From contig LT649298.1 in the NCBI GenBank assembly GCA_900128395.1, forward strand, positions 1 to 42,844: 42,844 nucleotides of DNA. The letters are read 5' to 3'. This document shows, piece after piece, positions 8,057 through 17,749 of the stretch. Below the pieces are notes generated by a model. The model saw only the letters and a list, made by a program, of their open reading frames with translations, was not told the DNA's origin and did no database searches. Positions within the stretch are counted from its first letter, which is position 1; each line of letters begins with the position of its first letter. Source of the DNA: Stramenopiles sp. TOSAG23-2. Taxonomy: Eukaryota; Sar. Made by a program: the position numbers and the translations under genes.

Positions 8057-8292
8057 TGGGATCAAAAAAAAAGCTCACATCTTCTCATCATCACATCAAA
8101 ATAATTGATAATTGTATGGATACACGTACACATTATTCCAATACACAATCAAACACACATAAACATTATGTGTAAATATACCAGATATATCACATACAAA
8201 AGATAATATAATAAACACAAAAGTAGACTTTATATTGACATTATTAAAAATATCCCTTATAAAGTAATCGCCCTCACAAACAAGTGTTATAT

Positions 8293-8652
8293 ATGAATGA
8301 TAATCAAAACATATATGCCACACCTGCTGGATCTAATGCAGTCAATAATAATAATAATAATAATGATATTATTAACATTACAAATAATGGGGTTTCACCC
8401 TCTCCACGCACACCACAAAGTACAAATATGAACTCTTTCTCCAATAGTAACTTTCCATTCCCAACACCACCTCCTAATTTAGGACAACGAACATATGATT
8501 TTGATGGGAAACCGGAAGAATGGAAAAAATATCAACCAAATGGTAAAGGAGTCTTGCTGCGTAGAAGATTGACAGATGGATTTCACGAAGTGGAATTAAA
8601 TAATTGGAAAGGAATTTTATACATCAAAACACTTTCAATTGATTTACCATAA
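8293..8652 (+). CDS. Small Asn-rich protein of unknown function
   Basis: A 119-residue frame. The frame is open from 8284, but that codon is GTG, so I take the ATG at 8293. The N-terminal ~45 residues are low complexity (a poly-Asn run coded by AAT repeats, then Ser/Pro-rich). The C-terminal ~50 residues look ordered, with DFDGKPEEWKKYQP, a basic LLRRRL patch, and a hydrophobic end around NWKGILYIKTLSIDL. I do not recognise a family. The 5' flank carries one of the two dispersed element copies, as does REV1's. A TG microsatellite follows 28 bp after the stop. The well-formed C-terminus and clean ATG argue for a real gene. Confidence 0.55.
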   Translation: MNDNQNIYATPAGSNAVNNNNNNNDIINITNNGVSPSPRTPQSTNMNSFSNSNFPFPTPPPNLGQRTYDFDGKPEEWKKYQPNGKGVLLRRRLTDGFHEVELNNWKGILYIKTLSIDLP

Positions 8653-8912
8653 AAGTAAAAAAATAGAAAAAAAAGAGAAGTGTGTGTGTGTGTGGTTGTG
8701 AAAAAAAAATGAACACGGGTATAAAAAATGTGGCACCACGTGTAATTTATAAATTTTTAATATATTAGTATAATTAATAACCATCATTATTATAAAAAAA
8801 TTAATTTAAAAATATCATATTAATATTACACGAAGTATCATACGAGTAATTATCTTTATTAATACATAGAGTACGAGTCGTACTGACATTAGTTTAAAAC
8901 TCTCTCAGAAAG

Positions 8913-8947
<35 letters not shown>

Positions 8948-8964
8948 CTCTTGCCACTCTCCTC
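8653..8964. other. Convergent gap with TG and AC microsatellites
   Basis: This gap lies between the 3' ends of the Asn-rich protein gene and TTC12. It has (TG)n at 8681-8694 and (AC)n at 8917-8944. Read on its own strand, each gene therefore has a UG repeat about 20-30 nt after its stop. It also carries the hairpin at 8871-8883. The rest is A/T-rich. Confidence 0.5.
8871..8883. terminator. Candidate 3'-end hairpin, convergent gap 2
   Basis: GTACGA-G-TCGTAC is a perfect 6-bp inverted repeat around one base, between two convergent genes. It belongs to the TACGA/TCGTA set seen in every convergent gap here. Confidence 0.35.
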
Positions 8965-11727
8965 TTACAATCCTAATTCTTTGCCAAGTGTCATTAATAT
9001 TTCAACTCCCCTTAATTGACGTATTTTTTCATTCAGTTTTGGATGCCGACATAATCTTGCTAAAACAATAGCAGTATTTTTTCGTGTTGGCCCATCTCCA
9101 CAACCTTTTAATACTTCAATAACATTTTCTATTAATCCCATGTCGGCCATTTCTTCTATAATAGGATCCTTTACATCCTGTACACATGGTATCAACGTCT
9201 TCATGGCGTTACCTACTAAATTAGACATTTCTTTATTTTTTTTCAATTTTCTGTTTTTAGCTAAATCACCAGCAGCTTTAATAATCTCGACTAATTTATT
9301 TCCTCCTTTCTTTTTACGTAAAATTTCCCGCAAAGATTTTTCTCCATCTTTCATGCATACGGCAACTACACGAATCAAATGACCTAATGTATCTCCTTCT
9401 GACATCACAACGACATCGACTAATAATTCAAATGCATGTGGTTCGCAAAGTTTCTGGCGTCCTTCAAGATCCAAAGAACACCGTGCAAGCAAACCTGCAG
9501 AACGAACATATACATCTTGTCCATGTGTCAGCCCTTTCATACCGAGGAGCAGAAGCAATAATGGTACTGCTCCTTGTTTTACAAGAAGTGAGCGTACTCC
9601 TTGATAAACAGTAGCTGGAGTATCCTCTTGTTGGACTGCACCATTCATCAACGCTGCAAGTGCGTTTGATTGTGTTATTTCACCATCTACTTTCCCGCCA
9701 GCACCGCCAAGGACGGTCAGTAAGCCACGGATAATATCAGCTTTCGCTAAATGTTTCCTAAATTTAGCATTTATCATTAAATTAGCTAATAGCCGTGTAA
9801 GCGCTTCTCGTGCCGTCGGTGTCAACGATGTATTTTTTGAATCAGTAGTTGATTTCAACAACAATGTCCCACTTATTTCTACAAGATCCCGTTTGAAAGA
9901 TGAAGTCGCGTCGTAAAAAAAATCCCTATCGACTGACGTCAAAGCCAATGTACTTAATGCACCTGCGCAAGCGGCAATTACTTTCGAATTTTCCGTCCCA
10001 ACTAAAAGTTCAACTAAGCAAGGGATAATATCCTTATATTTCGGTTTATGAAGTTGCTTTTGTGTAAAGGTGTGTTCAACAGTAGTTTCAAAAAATAAGC
10101 CAATGGCAAGTGCAGCGTCAACATCAATTTTACCATCTTCGGTTGATATAACAGCTACACAACGTGAATTGCATGCTGCCAACGCTTGCTTTTTAATAAA
10201 CAATTGCTGGTTTTTTCGATTGATGCAACTTGATGTTAATACTTTCAACAAGGCAATATCAAATTTTCTGCGTTTGCTTTTGACAAATGAAGCATCTTCC
10301 AACAAGAAGAGTTCCAACAATTTCTCAAAATTACCAGATGATCTAAAATATATTCGTGAATTTTCTTTATCCGACAATACATCAGCCAATGCATTAAAGC
10401 TGGTTTTTATGGCCGTTGCATCTTTACTATTTAACTTCTCCATCAATTTATCAATTAAACCAAATTCAGTTGGTCGTTTTGGAAGCGCTTGTGAGCTCGT
10501 TGTTGTTGTTGCTGCTGCTGCTGGAGGTGGTGGCGCTGTTGTTGAAGCCGTAGTGTTTACTTCAACAGGTTCTTCTTTTTTCTCATCATCTTTTATCTGT
10601 TTATTGCCCATATTATTATTATTATTATTATCATTATTATTATTACTTTTAGTTTCCATCGTTGTACTAGTTGCAGTTTTTCCCGTCATCTTTGTATCTT
10701 TTAAATTTTTAGATTTCTCAAGGGAATTGCTATTTGCTTTCTTTGCATCCTCACTGACCTGAATTGCATTTTGTACAAACAATTCACCTTTCACTTCTTC
10801 CCATTCTTCCATTAATTTGACTCGTTCTTTTTGCAACGATTCATTTTCTGGTTCAAATTTCAAACCTTCATCCAAATCATCTAATGCTTCCTGATACATT
10901 TTTTTTCGTCGTTTGGCTAATGCGCGTCTTGAATATGCTTTTACCCATGTTGGTTTTAAAAATAATGCACGCGTACAGTATTCGATCGCATCATCATAAT
11001 TTTTCAATTTGAGATGGCATTGTGCCATATTTGACAATACAGGTACTAAATATGGTATCTCATCCAGGGCTTCTTGATACCGTCTTAATGCCTTTTCATA
11101 ATCGCGCTTTTTAAACGCTTTATTGCCTTTTTGTTTTTGAACCTCTGCCGTTGTTGCTTTTCTGGTCTTCGTTTTTTCCCTTTTTTTCATATCGTCAATA
11201 AAATTATTACAAAACTCAGGATTATTTTTTTCAAATAAAGCATCTTTTCCTTTATTAATTTCTTTCTCCTTTGCTCTTAGTTCTTCCAATGACACTGGAT
11301 CATCCGGGATCCATTTTTCCCACATGGAATAATCAAGGCAATCTTTGCCTTTTTGCTTTGGTTGTGGGAATTTATAACCTTCGATTTCAACTGGCTCTAC
11401 AACTTCTCGTTGATTTTTTTTTTCCTCAAGGTCTTCCATTCTATATCGTGCACCTTTCCACCATTTTTCATGTTCTTCCTTTTTCTCCTTAGCTTTACGC
11501 TCAGCCTTTTCTTTCGCTCTTCGAGCTTTTTCCTCAGCTTCTTCTTGCAATTCCTCAGGTGTTTTTTCGCCAGGAACCCTAACATCTTCCGGCTTCAATT
11601 CCCCACTTTGCAACATATCTAGTTGCCTTTGCACATCGTTTACTTTGGATAAAAACGCATTAATATCACCATCTTTCACACCAGTACGTTTTTCCAAATC
11701 TAATAAATTATCAACATTTAATGACAT
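8965..11727 (-). CDS. TTC12-like TPR/armadillo protein, axonemal dynein assembly
   Basis: The 920-residue protein combines a charged N-terminal region, three TPR units at about residues 194-299 (from EVQKQKGNKAFKKRDYEKAL to the helix ending before ESLQKE), a low-complexity Asn/Thr/Pro/Ala linker (about 330-410), and a long alpha-helical armadillo-type C-terminus (about 430-920). This order is that of TTC12, a cytosolic factor needed to pre-assemble axonemal dynein arms in animals. It is longer than the ~705-residue human protein, mostly through the linker and N-terminal inserts. The ciliary role is family knowledge. UNC45-type chaperones have the same TPR-ARM architecture and are the main alternative, but the long charged N-terminus before the TPRs fits TTC12 better. 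A UG-type microsatellite follows the stop. Confidence 0.7.
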   Translation of the reverse strand: MSLNVDNLLDLEKRTGVKDGDINAFLSKVNDVQRQLDMLQSGELKPEDVRVPGEKTPEELQEEAEEKARRAKEKAERKAKEKKEEHEKWWKGARYRMEDLEEKKNQREVVEPVEIEGYKFPQPKQKGKDCLDYSMWEKWIPDDPVSLEELRAKEKEINKGKDALFEKNNPEFCNNFIDDMKKREKTKTRKATTAEVQKQKGNKAFKKRDYEKALRRYQEALDEIPYLVPVLSNMAQCHLKLKNYDDAIEYCTRALFLKPTWVKAYSRRALAKRRKKMYQEALDDLDEGLKFEPENESLQKERVKLMEEWEEVKGELFVQNAIQVSEDAKKANSNSLEKSKNLKDTKMTGKTATSTTMETKSNNNNDNNNNNNMGNKQIKDDEKKEEPVEVNTTASTTAPPPPAAAATTTTSSQALPKRPTEFGLIDKLMEKLNSKDATAIKTSFNALADVLSDKENSRIYFRSSGNFEKLLELFLLEDASFVKSKRRKFDIALLKVLTSSCINRKNQQLFIKKQALAACNSRCVAVISTEDGKIDVDAALAIGLFFETTVEHTFTQKQLHKPKYKDIIPCLVELLVGTENSKVIAACAGALSTLALTSVDRDFFYDATSSFKRDLVEISGTLLLKSTTDSKNTSLTPTAREALTRLLANLMINAKFRKHLAKADIIRGLLTVLGGAGGKVDGEITQSNALAALMNGAVQQEDTPATVYQGVRSLLVKQGAVPLLLLLLGMKGLTHGQDVYVRSAGLLARCSLDLEGRQKLCEPHAFELLVDVVVMSEGDTLGHLIRVVAVCMKDGEKSLREILRKKKGGNKLVEIIKAAGDLAKNRKLKKNKEMSNLVGNAMKTLIPCVQDVKDPIIEEMADMGLIENVIEVLKGCGDGPTRKNTAIVLARLCRHPKLNEKIRQLRGVEILMTLGKELGL

Positions 11728-12553
11728 ATTATCAAAAGCACCAATTTATTTATATGAGTATTCAATATGGTTCTCTCTGTCTGTGTGTGTGTTTGTGTGT
11801 ATATGTCGTACGTTACTTCAATTATTCTTTTATTCAATAATGTACATACATATATATATATATATATATATGAATCAGTTGTGATTTCGTGTTTGTTATC
11901 TGATATTATATGTTATCATATCTATTTAACCGATGATTTTTTTTTGAATTGCTGTGCTAATTTAATTTGCATGCAATTATCATTTTTTGTCATCATAATA
12001 ATATCGCCTTGTAATCCCCTGGTATTTTTGAAATCAAAAAATGTTTCCAGAAGGAATACAGTATAGTACCAAAGTAGAATGTAGATCCAGCAACTATTGT
12101 GTAAAATACAGTATGACTTTTAAATCCTCTCTCTACCTTAAACTATCATCAAAAGAATGGAGAGAAATGGTGGAAGAGGAGGGCCAGGTTAAGGTACAGA
12201 GGAGTGAACAAAATAATGGATCACAATTATCATTTCTACTACTATCGGATTCAAAATAAAACCACATACTGGGCATACCAGCATACCAGTACTGTAATGT
12301 AATATTCTTCTTCGCTCTAATATGCCTATACAGGTACTATATTGCCACACGCCATGTGGATTGTTGCGCTACTATTATTCTTCTTCATTATTAATATTCA
12401 ATATTTTTTTTTCTAAATATATATATATTTTAAAATTAATTTATAGACAAAACAACACATGAACAAAAACAATACAATACGATATCATCAAGTATAATAT
12501 TTACAAAATACAAGAGACAAACAAACAAAAATTCTAAACAAAAGAAAATCAAT
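11728..12553. promoter_or_regulatory. Divergent 5' region of TTC12 and VPS20
   Basis: This gap holds a TG-rich run at about 11780-11800, an (AT)n microsatellite at about 11850-11871, and a TACCAGTA motif at 12284-12291 with CAGGTACTATA near 12330. The A-rich stretch of ~80 bp before the VPS20 ATG resembles a 5' UTR. A frame at 12041-12259 has an ATG but no recognisable features and is not called. Confidence 0.4.
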
Positions 12554-13225
12554 ATGGGAATTTTTGCATCAAAAGATAAGAAAGGAGATAATCGAAAGCG
12601 TCCAGTAGATCAATCGAACCAAATGACACAACTTGACAAGTCAAAGTTAGAAGTGAAACGTGGTAAAAATAGGATATCAAAATTTAGTAAAAAGTTAGAA
12701 CAACAGATTGTTAAATTGGATCAAGATGCAAGGAACTATGTGAAGAGCGGTAATAAGAAGAAAGCGCTGTACACTCTCCGTTTGAAAAAATTGAAAATTA
12801 AGTCTCTAGATGATGTTGAACAGAAAATTTTATCACTAGAGAAAATATTATTGGAAATTGAATCGACGGAAATGACGCAAGAGTCTTTAAACGCTGTACA
12901 AAATGGCACAAACGCATTAAATGAAATGCATCGTATTATGTCTGTGGAAGATGTTGAACAAATTATGGCTGATAATGAAGAAGCTCTTGATGAGGCAAAC
13001 GAAATTGCATCATTGCTCTCTGGTGAAAGTTTTGATCTTACTGATGAAGAGGAGCTTGAAGCAGAACTGAATGCTCTTAGTGGAAATGTAAATAATAAAA
13101 ATGATACCAAGGTAGAAATACCTAATATGCCAAATGTACCAACAAGTAAAATTCAACTTAAAAATGATGAGGATGCAAATACGGAAGCAACAACAGAAAA
13201 GAAGAGAGTATTACTAACATCATAA
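12554..13225 (+). CDS. ESCRT-III subunit VPS20/CHMP6
   Basis: This 223-residue SNF7-family protein is assigned to VPS20/CHMP6. It begins Met-Gly-Ile-Phe, so Gly2 is a likely N-myristoylation site, a hallmark of this subunit. The basic helical hairpin follows (about residues 25-110, with ARNYVKSGNKKKALYTLRLK corresponding to the family's ALLLLRKK region). Then come the conserved SLNAVQNGTNALNEMHRIMS and VEQIMADNEEAL segments and an acidic C-terminus. Near the end, EIPNMPNVP resembles a MIM2 motif that binds the VPS4 MIT domain. VPS20 links ESCRT-II to SNF7 and seeds filaments on endosomal membranes; its partner SNF7 is encoded at 34366-35052. It converges on the UFD2 gene. Confidence 0.85.
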   Translation: MGIFASKDKKGDNRKRPVDQSNQMTQLDKSKLEVKRGKNRISKFSKKLEQQIVKLDQDARNYVKSGNKKKALYTLRLKKLKIKSLDDVEQKILSLEKILLEIESTEMTQESLNAVQNGTNALNEMHRIMSVEDVEQIMADNEEALDEANEIASLLSGESFDLTDEEELEAELNALSGNVNNKNDTKVEIPNMPNVPTSKIQLKNDEDANTEATTEKKRVLLTS

Positions 13226-13588
13226 ATAAAAATTGTTTTTAATATTATGCTATTACTTTTCATATTATATTATATGTGTACGATTTCGTACGCTTCGTAT
13301 ATTTTATGTCCCGTATTTTTTTACCGAACGTGTCTAATATGTATGATATGTGTCTGCTCTGTGTATTCATATATATATGCATATATAAAAAATTCTCTTA
13401 TTTATAAGTCATATATATATATATGATATACCTCTATTTGTTTTTATTTTTATGCCTATTAATAATATGATATGACTAGATGATATATAAAATGTTCTCT
13501 TACTCATATATATATATATATATATATATACGTGTGTCACAAAATATCATCACTGCACACCACAAAATTTCCAGCATTTCAATATAGT
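13226..13588. other. Convergent gap between VPS20 and UFD2
   Basis: This A/T-rich gap has the perfect hairpin at 13278-13291 and (AT)n runs near 13400-13420 and at 13506-13530. No gene is visible. Confidence 0.45.
13278..13291. terminator. Candidate 3'-end hairpin, convergent gap 3
   Basis: GTACGA-TT-TCGTAC is a perfect 6-bp dyad 53 bp after the VPS20 stop. It has the same arms as the element at 8871-8883. Confidence 0.38.
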
Positions 13589-16500
13589 TTACGCACTTGT
13601 ATCACGATTCATACTAGCAGCAGTTTTAGCTCGTTGTTCTTTTATCCAATTATCAATTTTTTCTTTCACATCTGTTGCTGGTACCAAATCATCAACAGTT
13701 AACTTTTCTCGTGTAAATGGATTTAATTCATCATTTAATAAATGTTGCTTAATACTATTTCGATCCATCACATGTCCACTTGGCAAGCGAACAGGATCTG
13801 TCATTATATCACACAAAATAGGATCCAAAAATTCATCAGGGGCATCATCCATAAATGCATCTTCACCTCGCATTTCATCAATTAAAGCACATAAAGTAGC
13901 GCTCATTGCTGCCCATTTATTTATATCAGCTGTTGTCAATAAATTCATCCTTGTCAATAATTTATTTGTCTTACTAAAGATGGCAACATCATAAAAATCT
14001 TGCGAAAACTCTTTTGAAACTTCATTTAAAAATGCAGCTTCTGTACTCATATTTAAATATACACTTGCTATTTGTTTCAACATAATCTTTGGTTTAAAAT
14101 GATATTTCTCAGGGTCATCAACTTTCAATTGCAATCCACCCCTTCCAGCCAATTTGACAAGGACACTATTCAACGTAGATGCTAATCTACCAAGTAATTC
14201 AGATGATAGAAAAGGCGCTTTAATTTCAACAGTTAAATATGTCAACATATCTAGTGTCTCATTGGACATCATTAATGCTGATTTTACATGTTGTTCGTCT
14301 TCATCTAATTTTTCTTTTATATGCTTTCGTTCCTCCTCTGATTTACGAAACCATGCTTCTTGATCTTTCATTTCATCTTGAACTTGTTTAATGCTTTGTA
14401 ATTTCCCCATACTATCACTAATCAATGAGTTGATTTGATTTAAAATTCCATTTGCAAATGTTATAAATGAAAACCCAGAAAACGCGGAGGAGGAGGATAC
14501 ATTTGTAGCATCATCCACATCCATCATCATCGCCGCTTTTCGGATAGAAGTTTTATGTACATCAAAGGTCCATAAATATTTCAATACATAACTGATTTTC
14601 AAACGATGCGTAGTTTTATCGTAAAATCCAGTATTCTCTACATCGCCATACAGTGCAAGTAACGATGGTGCCAATGACTGCAATGCCAATGTGTTTGTGC
14701 ATAGTAAATTAGACGTCCCTACAGCATTAAACACTTGATTGTTAATCATGACATTTGAATGCTCGAATACGCCTCTCGATTTAGGAGGTACGAACGCGTA
14801 TAACATCAAATCGCCAAATTTAGCTCTTAAATGGGGCGATGGGAAATATGTCGCTCCCGTTTTCAAGACAACTGTTACAAAACTCAACAAAATATCTAAT
14901 TTATCAATAGCACTACTTAGCATAGCATTGTCTGTCTGCGCAATAAATGCTAAAACATCTGCGATATTTTCAACTAATGAAATTGGTATATTTGAACATA
15001 GTTGATTCGGCGTTGCAGATGCTGGAAATTGATCAAACGTTGTCATTGCATCATTGGCATCCATGCCGATCATGCAGCGATATATCCACCCAGCCATGAA
15101 TGTAATGAAATCTAATGATTTTAACATTAGATTTGGATCGCATAGTTGAACATCACGAGAAAATTTCAAAGAAAGCATGGATTCAAACATCCCTTGATTT
15201 CCTTGATTTCGTACGTGCGACATATGACGTTCGAACAATCCAGCTTTTCGTACACCGACGATTAAACCAACATGCTGCGCTTTCACGGTGAAGAAAAAAC
15301 ATCTGGTAACAAAATTGAAATTACTAGCTTCCTCATCATCACTATTGCTCTTTTTCCCATCGCACGTAATCGTTTTGCCACCAATACCTTGGTATTTACC
15401 ATCATCACCAAACAGGGTACCAATTTCATTTGATGATAAATACTTTAAATTGATTAATTTCATTTTTGGCCATGTCATAGTACCATCATTATTATTCTGT
15501 ACTTTCTTCATTTTTGTAAATGGTTCACTCAACCGTAGTAATACGTGATTAAAATTTAATGCAAACGAATCATGGATTTCTACCATTGGATTTGGACGAT
15601 CTTTCATACGCCCATTTGACAAAACTAAAGCCCTGCAAATCCATTTTTGAATATTTTTCTTCGTTATAGCAGCACCAGTGCCCTTGACAACTAACATACT
15701 TTTGATTAAATCATGTCCACATTTCACAACTGTTTCCACCTGTCTTCTCAATGTTAAAGATGCATGTTGTATCTCAGATAATGAGCGACGGCCAGGATTG
15801 CTGAAATATTGATTGGCAACTGCACTTTCAATGTTCCCGCCATATGCTCCCATCCTCTGTACCCCTCCGCATGTTCCAATGCGTAAAATATTGCCTATCA
15901 ATGTACTTTGCTCCACTTGTTGTCCCGTTGCATTCGGATTGAATATATCGAACGAAGAAAATGCTTGCAGTTTTATCAATACTCGTGCTGCATGGGGTAA
16001 CCGTAACATTTGTTTTAACATGTTGACTGCATGGGCAAATGGCTCTAAAATTACTGGAGTTGGCATATTATTATTGCTGTTGTTGTTACCCATAAGGAAC
16101 GCAAATGGATTTTGCTGTTGCTGTTGTGATTGTTGTTGCTGCCCACTTTTTTTACCATTGAAACTTGCTCCTATTTGTTGAAACAATGGTTGTAGTATGT
16201 TCACACGTTCTTCATCATCATCTAGTCGGAACAAATCATCAGCATCATCATCATCATCATCATCATCGTCTCCTTTTAATACAGCACTTAGTAACCATGT
16301 TGTTGCTTCTGACAACTTTGCTGAATGGAACAAAAGCCCGAATAATTCTGATGGTTGTTTGTTATTATTACCTTTTTGTAAACTTGGAAAAATTTCAGGA
16401 TTTTTTACTGTCGTATTGAAAAAATTGGATACAAACGTTTTTAAACTCTTTATAAATGCCAAAGCTTTTTCATCCTTACTTCCATTGAGTTTTTTCTCTT

Positions 16501-17041
16501 CCACTAATATACGTGAGTAACAATGAACTAAATATGGCAATGGATTCATCGTAACATTTTCCTCGGATAAACGTGAGTATAATATTGAATCAATCATATC
16601 AAGACTGAATTCAGTCGTAGAATCAGCTAAATCTTTCAAGTAATAAAAGCCATTATTGTCGCTTTCATTTAATGTGACTTGAAAAACTCGCTTTATTATA
16701 GCATTTGGTAAAAATATCTTCTTAGAATTGTCTTTTTTCTTTTTTGTCGTTGGTTTTACTTCTTTTGTTGGTGTTTTTGATTTTTTTGCAGCAGATGAAG
16801 TAGAAAGGCTATTTGCTTGTGGATCTCGCTTTTTTAGATTAAGATCCTTCGAAGCACCATCTACCTTCGTTGGCACTGTAGATTCGCTAATAGCATTGTC
16901 GCTCGCATTATCTTTTGTTGTAGTTTTACTTTCTAAAAGTTTTAGTCTTTTTTCGCGTATAGTTTGTGCATTGTCCTCCGCATCAACATTCATCGCTTGG
17001 TCATCTTCGGTGTTTTCAAAGAACGAATTGAGAAAATTCAT
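13589..17041 (-). CDS. Ubiquitin chain-elongation factor E4, UFD2/UBE4 family
   Basis: The 1150-residue protein has the UFD2/UBE4 plan: a disordered charged N-terminus (about 1-110), a long helical core (about 120-1060), and a C-terminal U-box (about 1069-1140) read from DEFLDPILCDIMTDPVRLPSG through NPFTREKL to IDNWI. The U-box is a RING-like fold without zinc. UFD2 extends ubiquitin chains on pre-ubiquitylated substrates and works with the CDC48/p97 segregase. An acidic run of ten or more Asp (near residue 260, coded by a GAT repeat) and a Gln/Asn-rich tract interrupt the N-terminal half of the core and are probably loops. Length is close to human UBE4A/B. Assignment is firm from the U-box and overall length. 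Confidence 0.88.
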   Translation of the reverse strand: MNFLNSFFENTEDDQAMNVDAEDNAQTIREKRLKLLESKTTTKDNASDNAISESTVPTKVDGASKDLNLKKRDPQANSLSTSSAAKKSKTPTKEVKPTTKKKKDNSKKIFLPNAIIKRVFQVTLNESDNNGFYYLKDLADSTTEFSLDMIDSILYSRLSEENVTMNPLPYLVHCYSRILVEEKKLNGSKDEKALAFIKSLKTFVSNFFNTTVKNPEIFPSLQKGNNNKQPSELFGLLFHSAKLSEATTWLLSAVLKGDDDDDDDDDADDLFRLDDDEERVNILQPLFQQIGASFNGKKSGQQQQSQQQQQNPFAFLMGNNNSNNNMPTPVILEPFAHAVNMLKQMLRLPHAARVLIKLQAFSSFDIFNPNATGQQVEQSTLIGNILRIGTCGGVQRMGAYGGNIESAVANQYFSNPGRRSLSEIQHASLTLRRQVETVVKCGHDLIKSMLVVKGTGAAITKKNIQKWICRALVLSNGRMKDRPNPMVEIHDSFALNFNHVLLRLSEPFTKMKKVQNNNDGTMTWPKMKLINLKYLSSNEIGTLFGDDGKYQGIGGKTITCDGKKSNSDDEEASNFNFVTRCFFFTVKAQHVGLIVGVRKAGLFERHMSHVRNQGNQGMFESMLSLKFSRDVQLCDPNLMLKSLDFITFMAGWIYRCMIGMDANDAMTTFDQFPASATPNQLCSNIPISLVENIADVLAFIAQTDNAMLSSAIDKLDILLSFVTVVLKTGATYFPSPHLRAKFGDLMLYAFVPPKSRGVFEHSNVMINNQVFNAVGTSNLLCTNTLALQSLAPSLLALYGDVENTGFYDKTTHRLKISYVLKYLWTFDVHKTSIRKAAMMMDVDDATNVSSSSAFSGFSFITFANGILNQINSLISDSMGKLQSIKQVQDEMKDQEAWFRKSEEERKHIKEKLDEDEQHVKSALMMSNETLDMLTYLTVEIKAPFLSSELLGRLASTLNSVLVKLAGRGGLQLKVDDPEKYHFKPKIMLKQIASVYLNMSTEAAFLNEVSKEFSQDFYDVAIFSKTNKLLTRMNLLTTADINKWAAMSATLCALIDEMRGEDAFMDDAPDEFLDPILCDIMTDPVRLPSGHVMDRNSIKQHLLNDELNPFTREKLTVDDLVPATDVKEKIDNWIKEQRAKTAASMNRDTSA

Positions 17042-17749
17042 GATATATCCTTGCTTGTATATTCTAAATTTGTTTCTCTGTCTCTCTTTACTATATACTA
17101 CTAACTTTCTAATTTTTCTGAAAGTCTTCCTTGTGTTCTAAGAATTTTAATTAGACTATATCTTCTTCTTCTATAAATAAATATTATTAAATATAAAGTG
17201 TTTTGTGCTTTTCTAATTCAATATATTTTTTAGTTGTTCCCAGTGTGGCACAGTGCTGCTCCGCGACGAATAATTCTTCGCTCACATCTCCACACACGAG
17301 TTTTCGGATATTTGGTTTTGATGCAAAAAAACGTCAAAATGGATATACCTATTCTTAGAGTAATTATATGTTCCTATTTCTATGTATTATTAAATGTATT
17401 ATTATGTTGTATGTACCTTAATATTTATATTGTATTGTATTATTATTATGTGTAAATGTTTCCTATTTTTAAGTTATTTGTCTGTTTTTCAGTAAGAACC
17501 TATTCGTAAGAATGTTTAGGGAAAGTGATTAAACAAATGAATTATTATTGATGACATGAAAAAAACCCGCGAAAGGATGAATGCTGGAATGGATAAAGAA
17601 AAAAAAATACTATAAGATGAATCAGAATAAAATTTAAAAATAAAAAATATAATAACAAAAGAACAAGAAAGAAAATTTCCAACACCTTGTGTTTATTCAC
17701 GACATTTATTAATCAATTCTTTGATTGCTTATTTAGCCCATTTGTGACA
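17042..17749. promoter_or_regulatory. Divergent 5' region of UFD2 and REV1
   Basis: A GC-richer patch at about 17230-17290 includes the near-perfect dyad GCGA-GAAT/ATTC-TCGC (17263-17281). The dispersed element copy at 17351-17517 lies 233 bp before the REV1 ATG. The remaining ~230 bp is A-rich leader-like sequence. Confidence 0.45.
17351..17517 (+). repeat. Dispersed 5' element, copy 2
   Basis: This ~167-bp segment matches 7870-8056, with the last ~60 bp nearly identical. It differs from copy 1 by small indels in A/T runs and by TAAGAACC where copy 1 has TACGAACC. Orientation relative to the downstream gene and distance to its ATG (233 versus 237 bp) are the same in both copies. Confidence 0.75.

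Larger units (their letters stand above)
7513..8292. other. Pyrimidine-rich spacer and 5' region of the Asn-rich gene
   Basis: After the tRNA terminator, about 7520-7720 is a long T/C-rich stretch on the plus strand with no credible gene. A (TC)n run lies near 7770-7782. The dispersed element copy at 7870-8056 follows, then about 235 bp of A/T-rich sequence up to the ATG at 8293. Confidence 0.4.

Noticed and set aside
8284-8292. Upstream GTG start for the Asn-rich protein
   Set aside because: Nuclear eukaryotic genes normally start with ATG; the ATG at 8293 is three codons inside.
12041-12259. 72-residue plus-strand frame with ATG
   Set aside because: No domain or compositional support; lies within a promoter-like gap.
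17687-17749. TTG-initiated extension of REV1
   Set aside because: No ATG before 17750, and the extra residues are hydrophobic and unlike a REV1 N-terminus.
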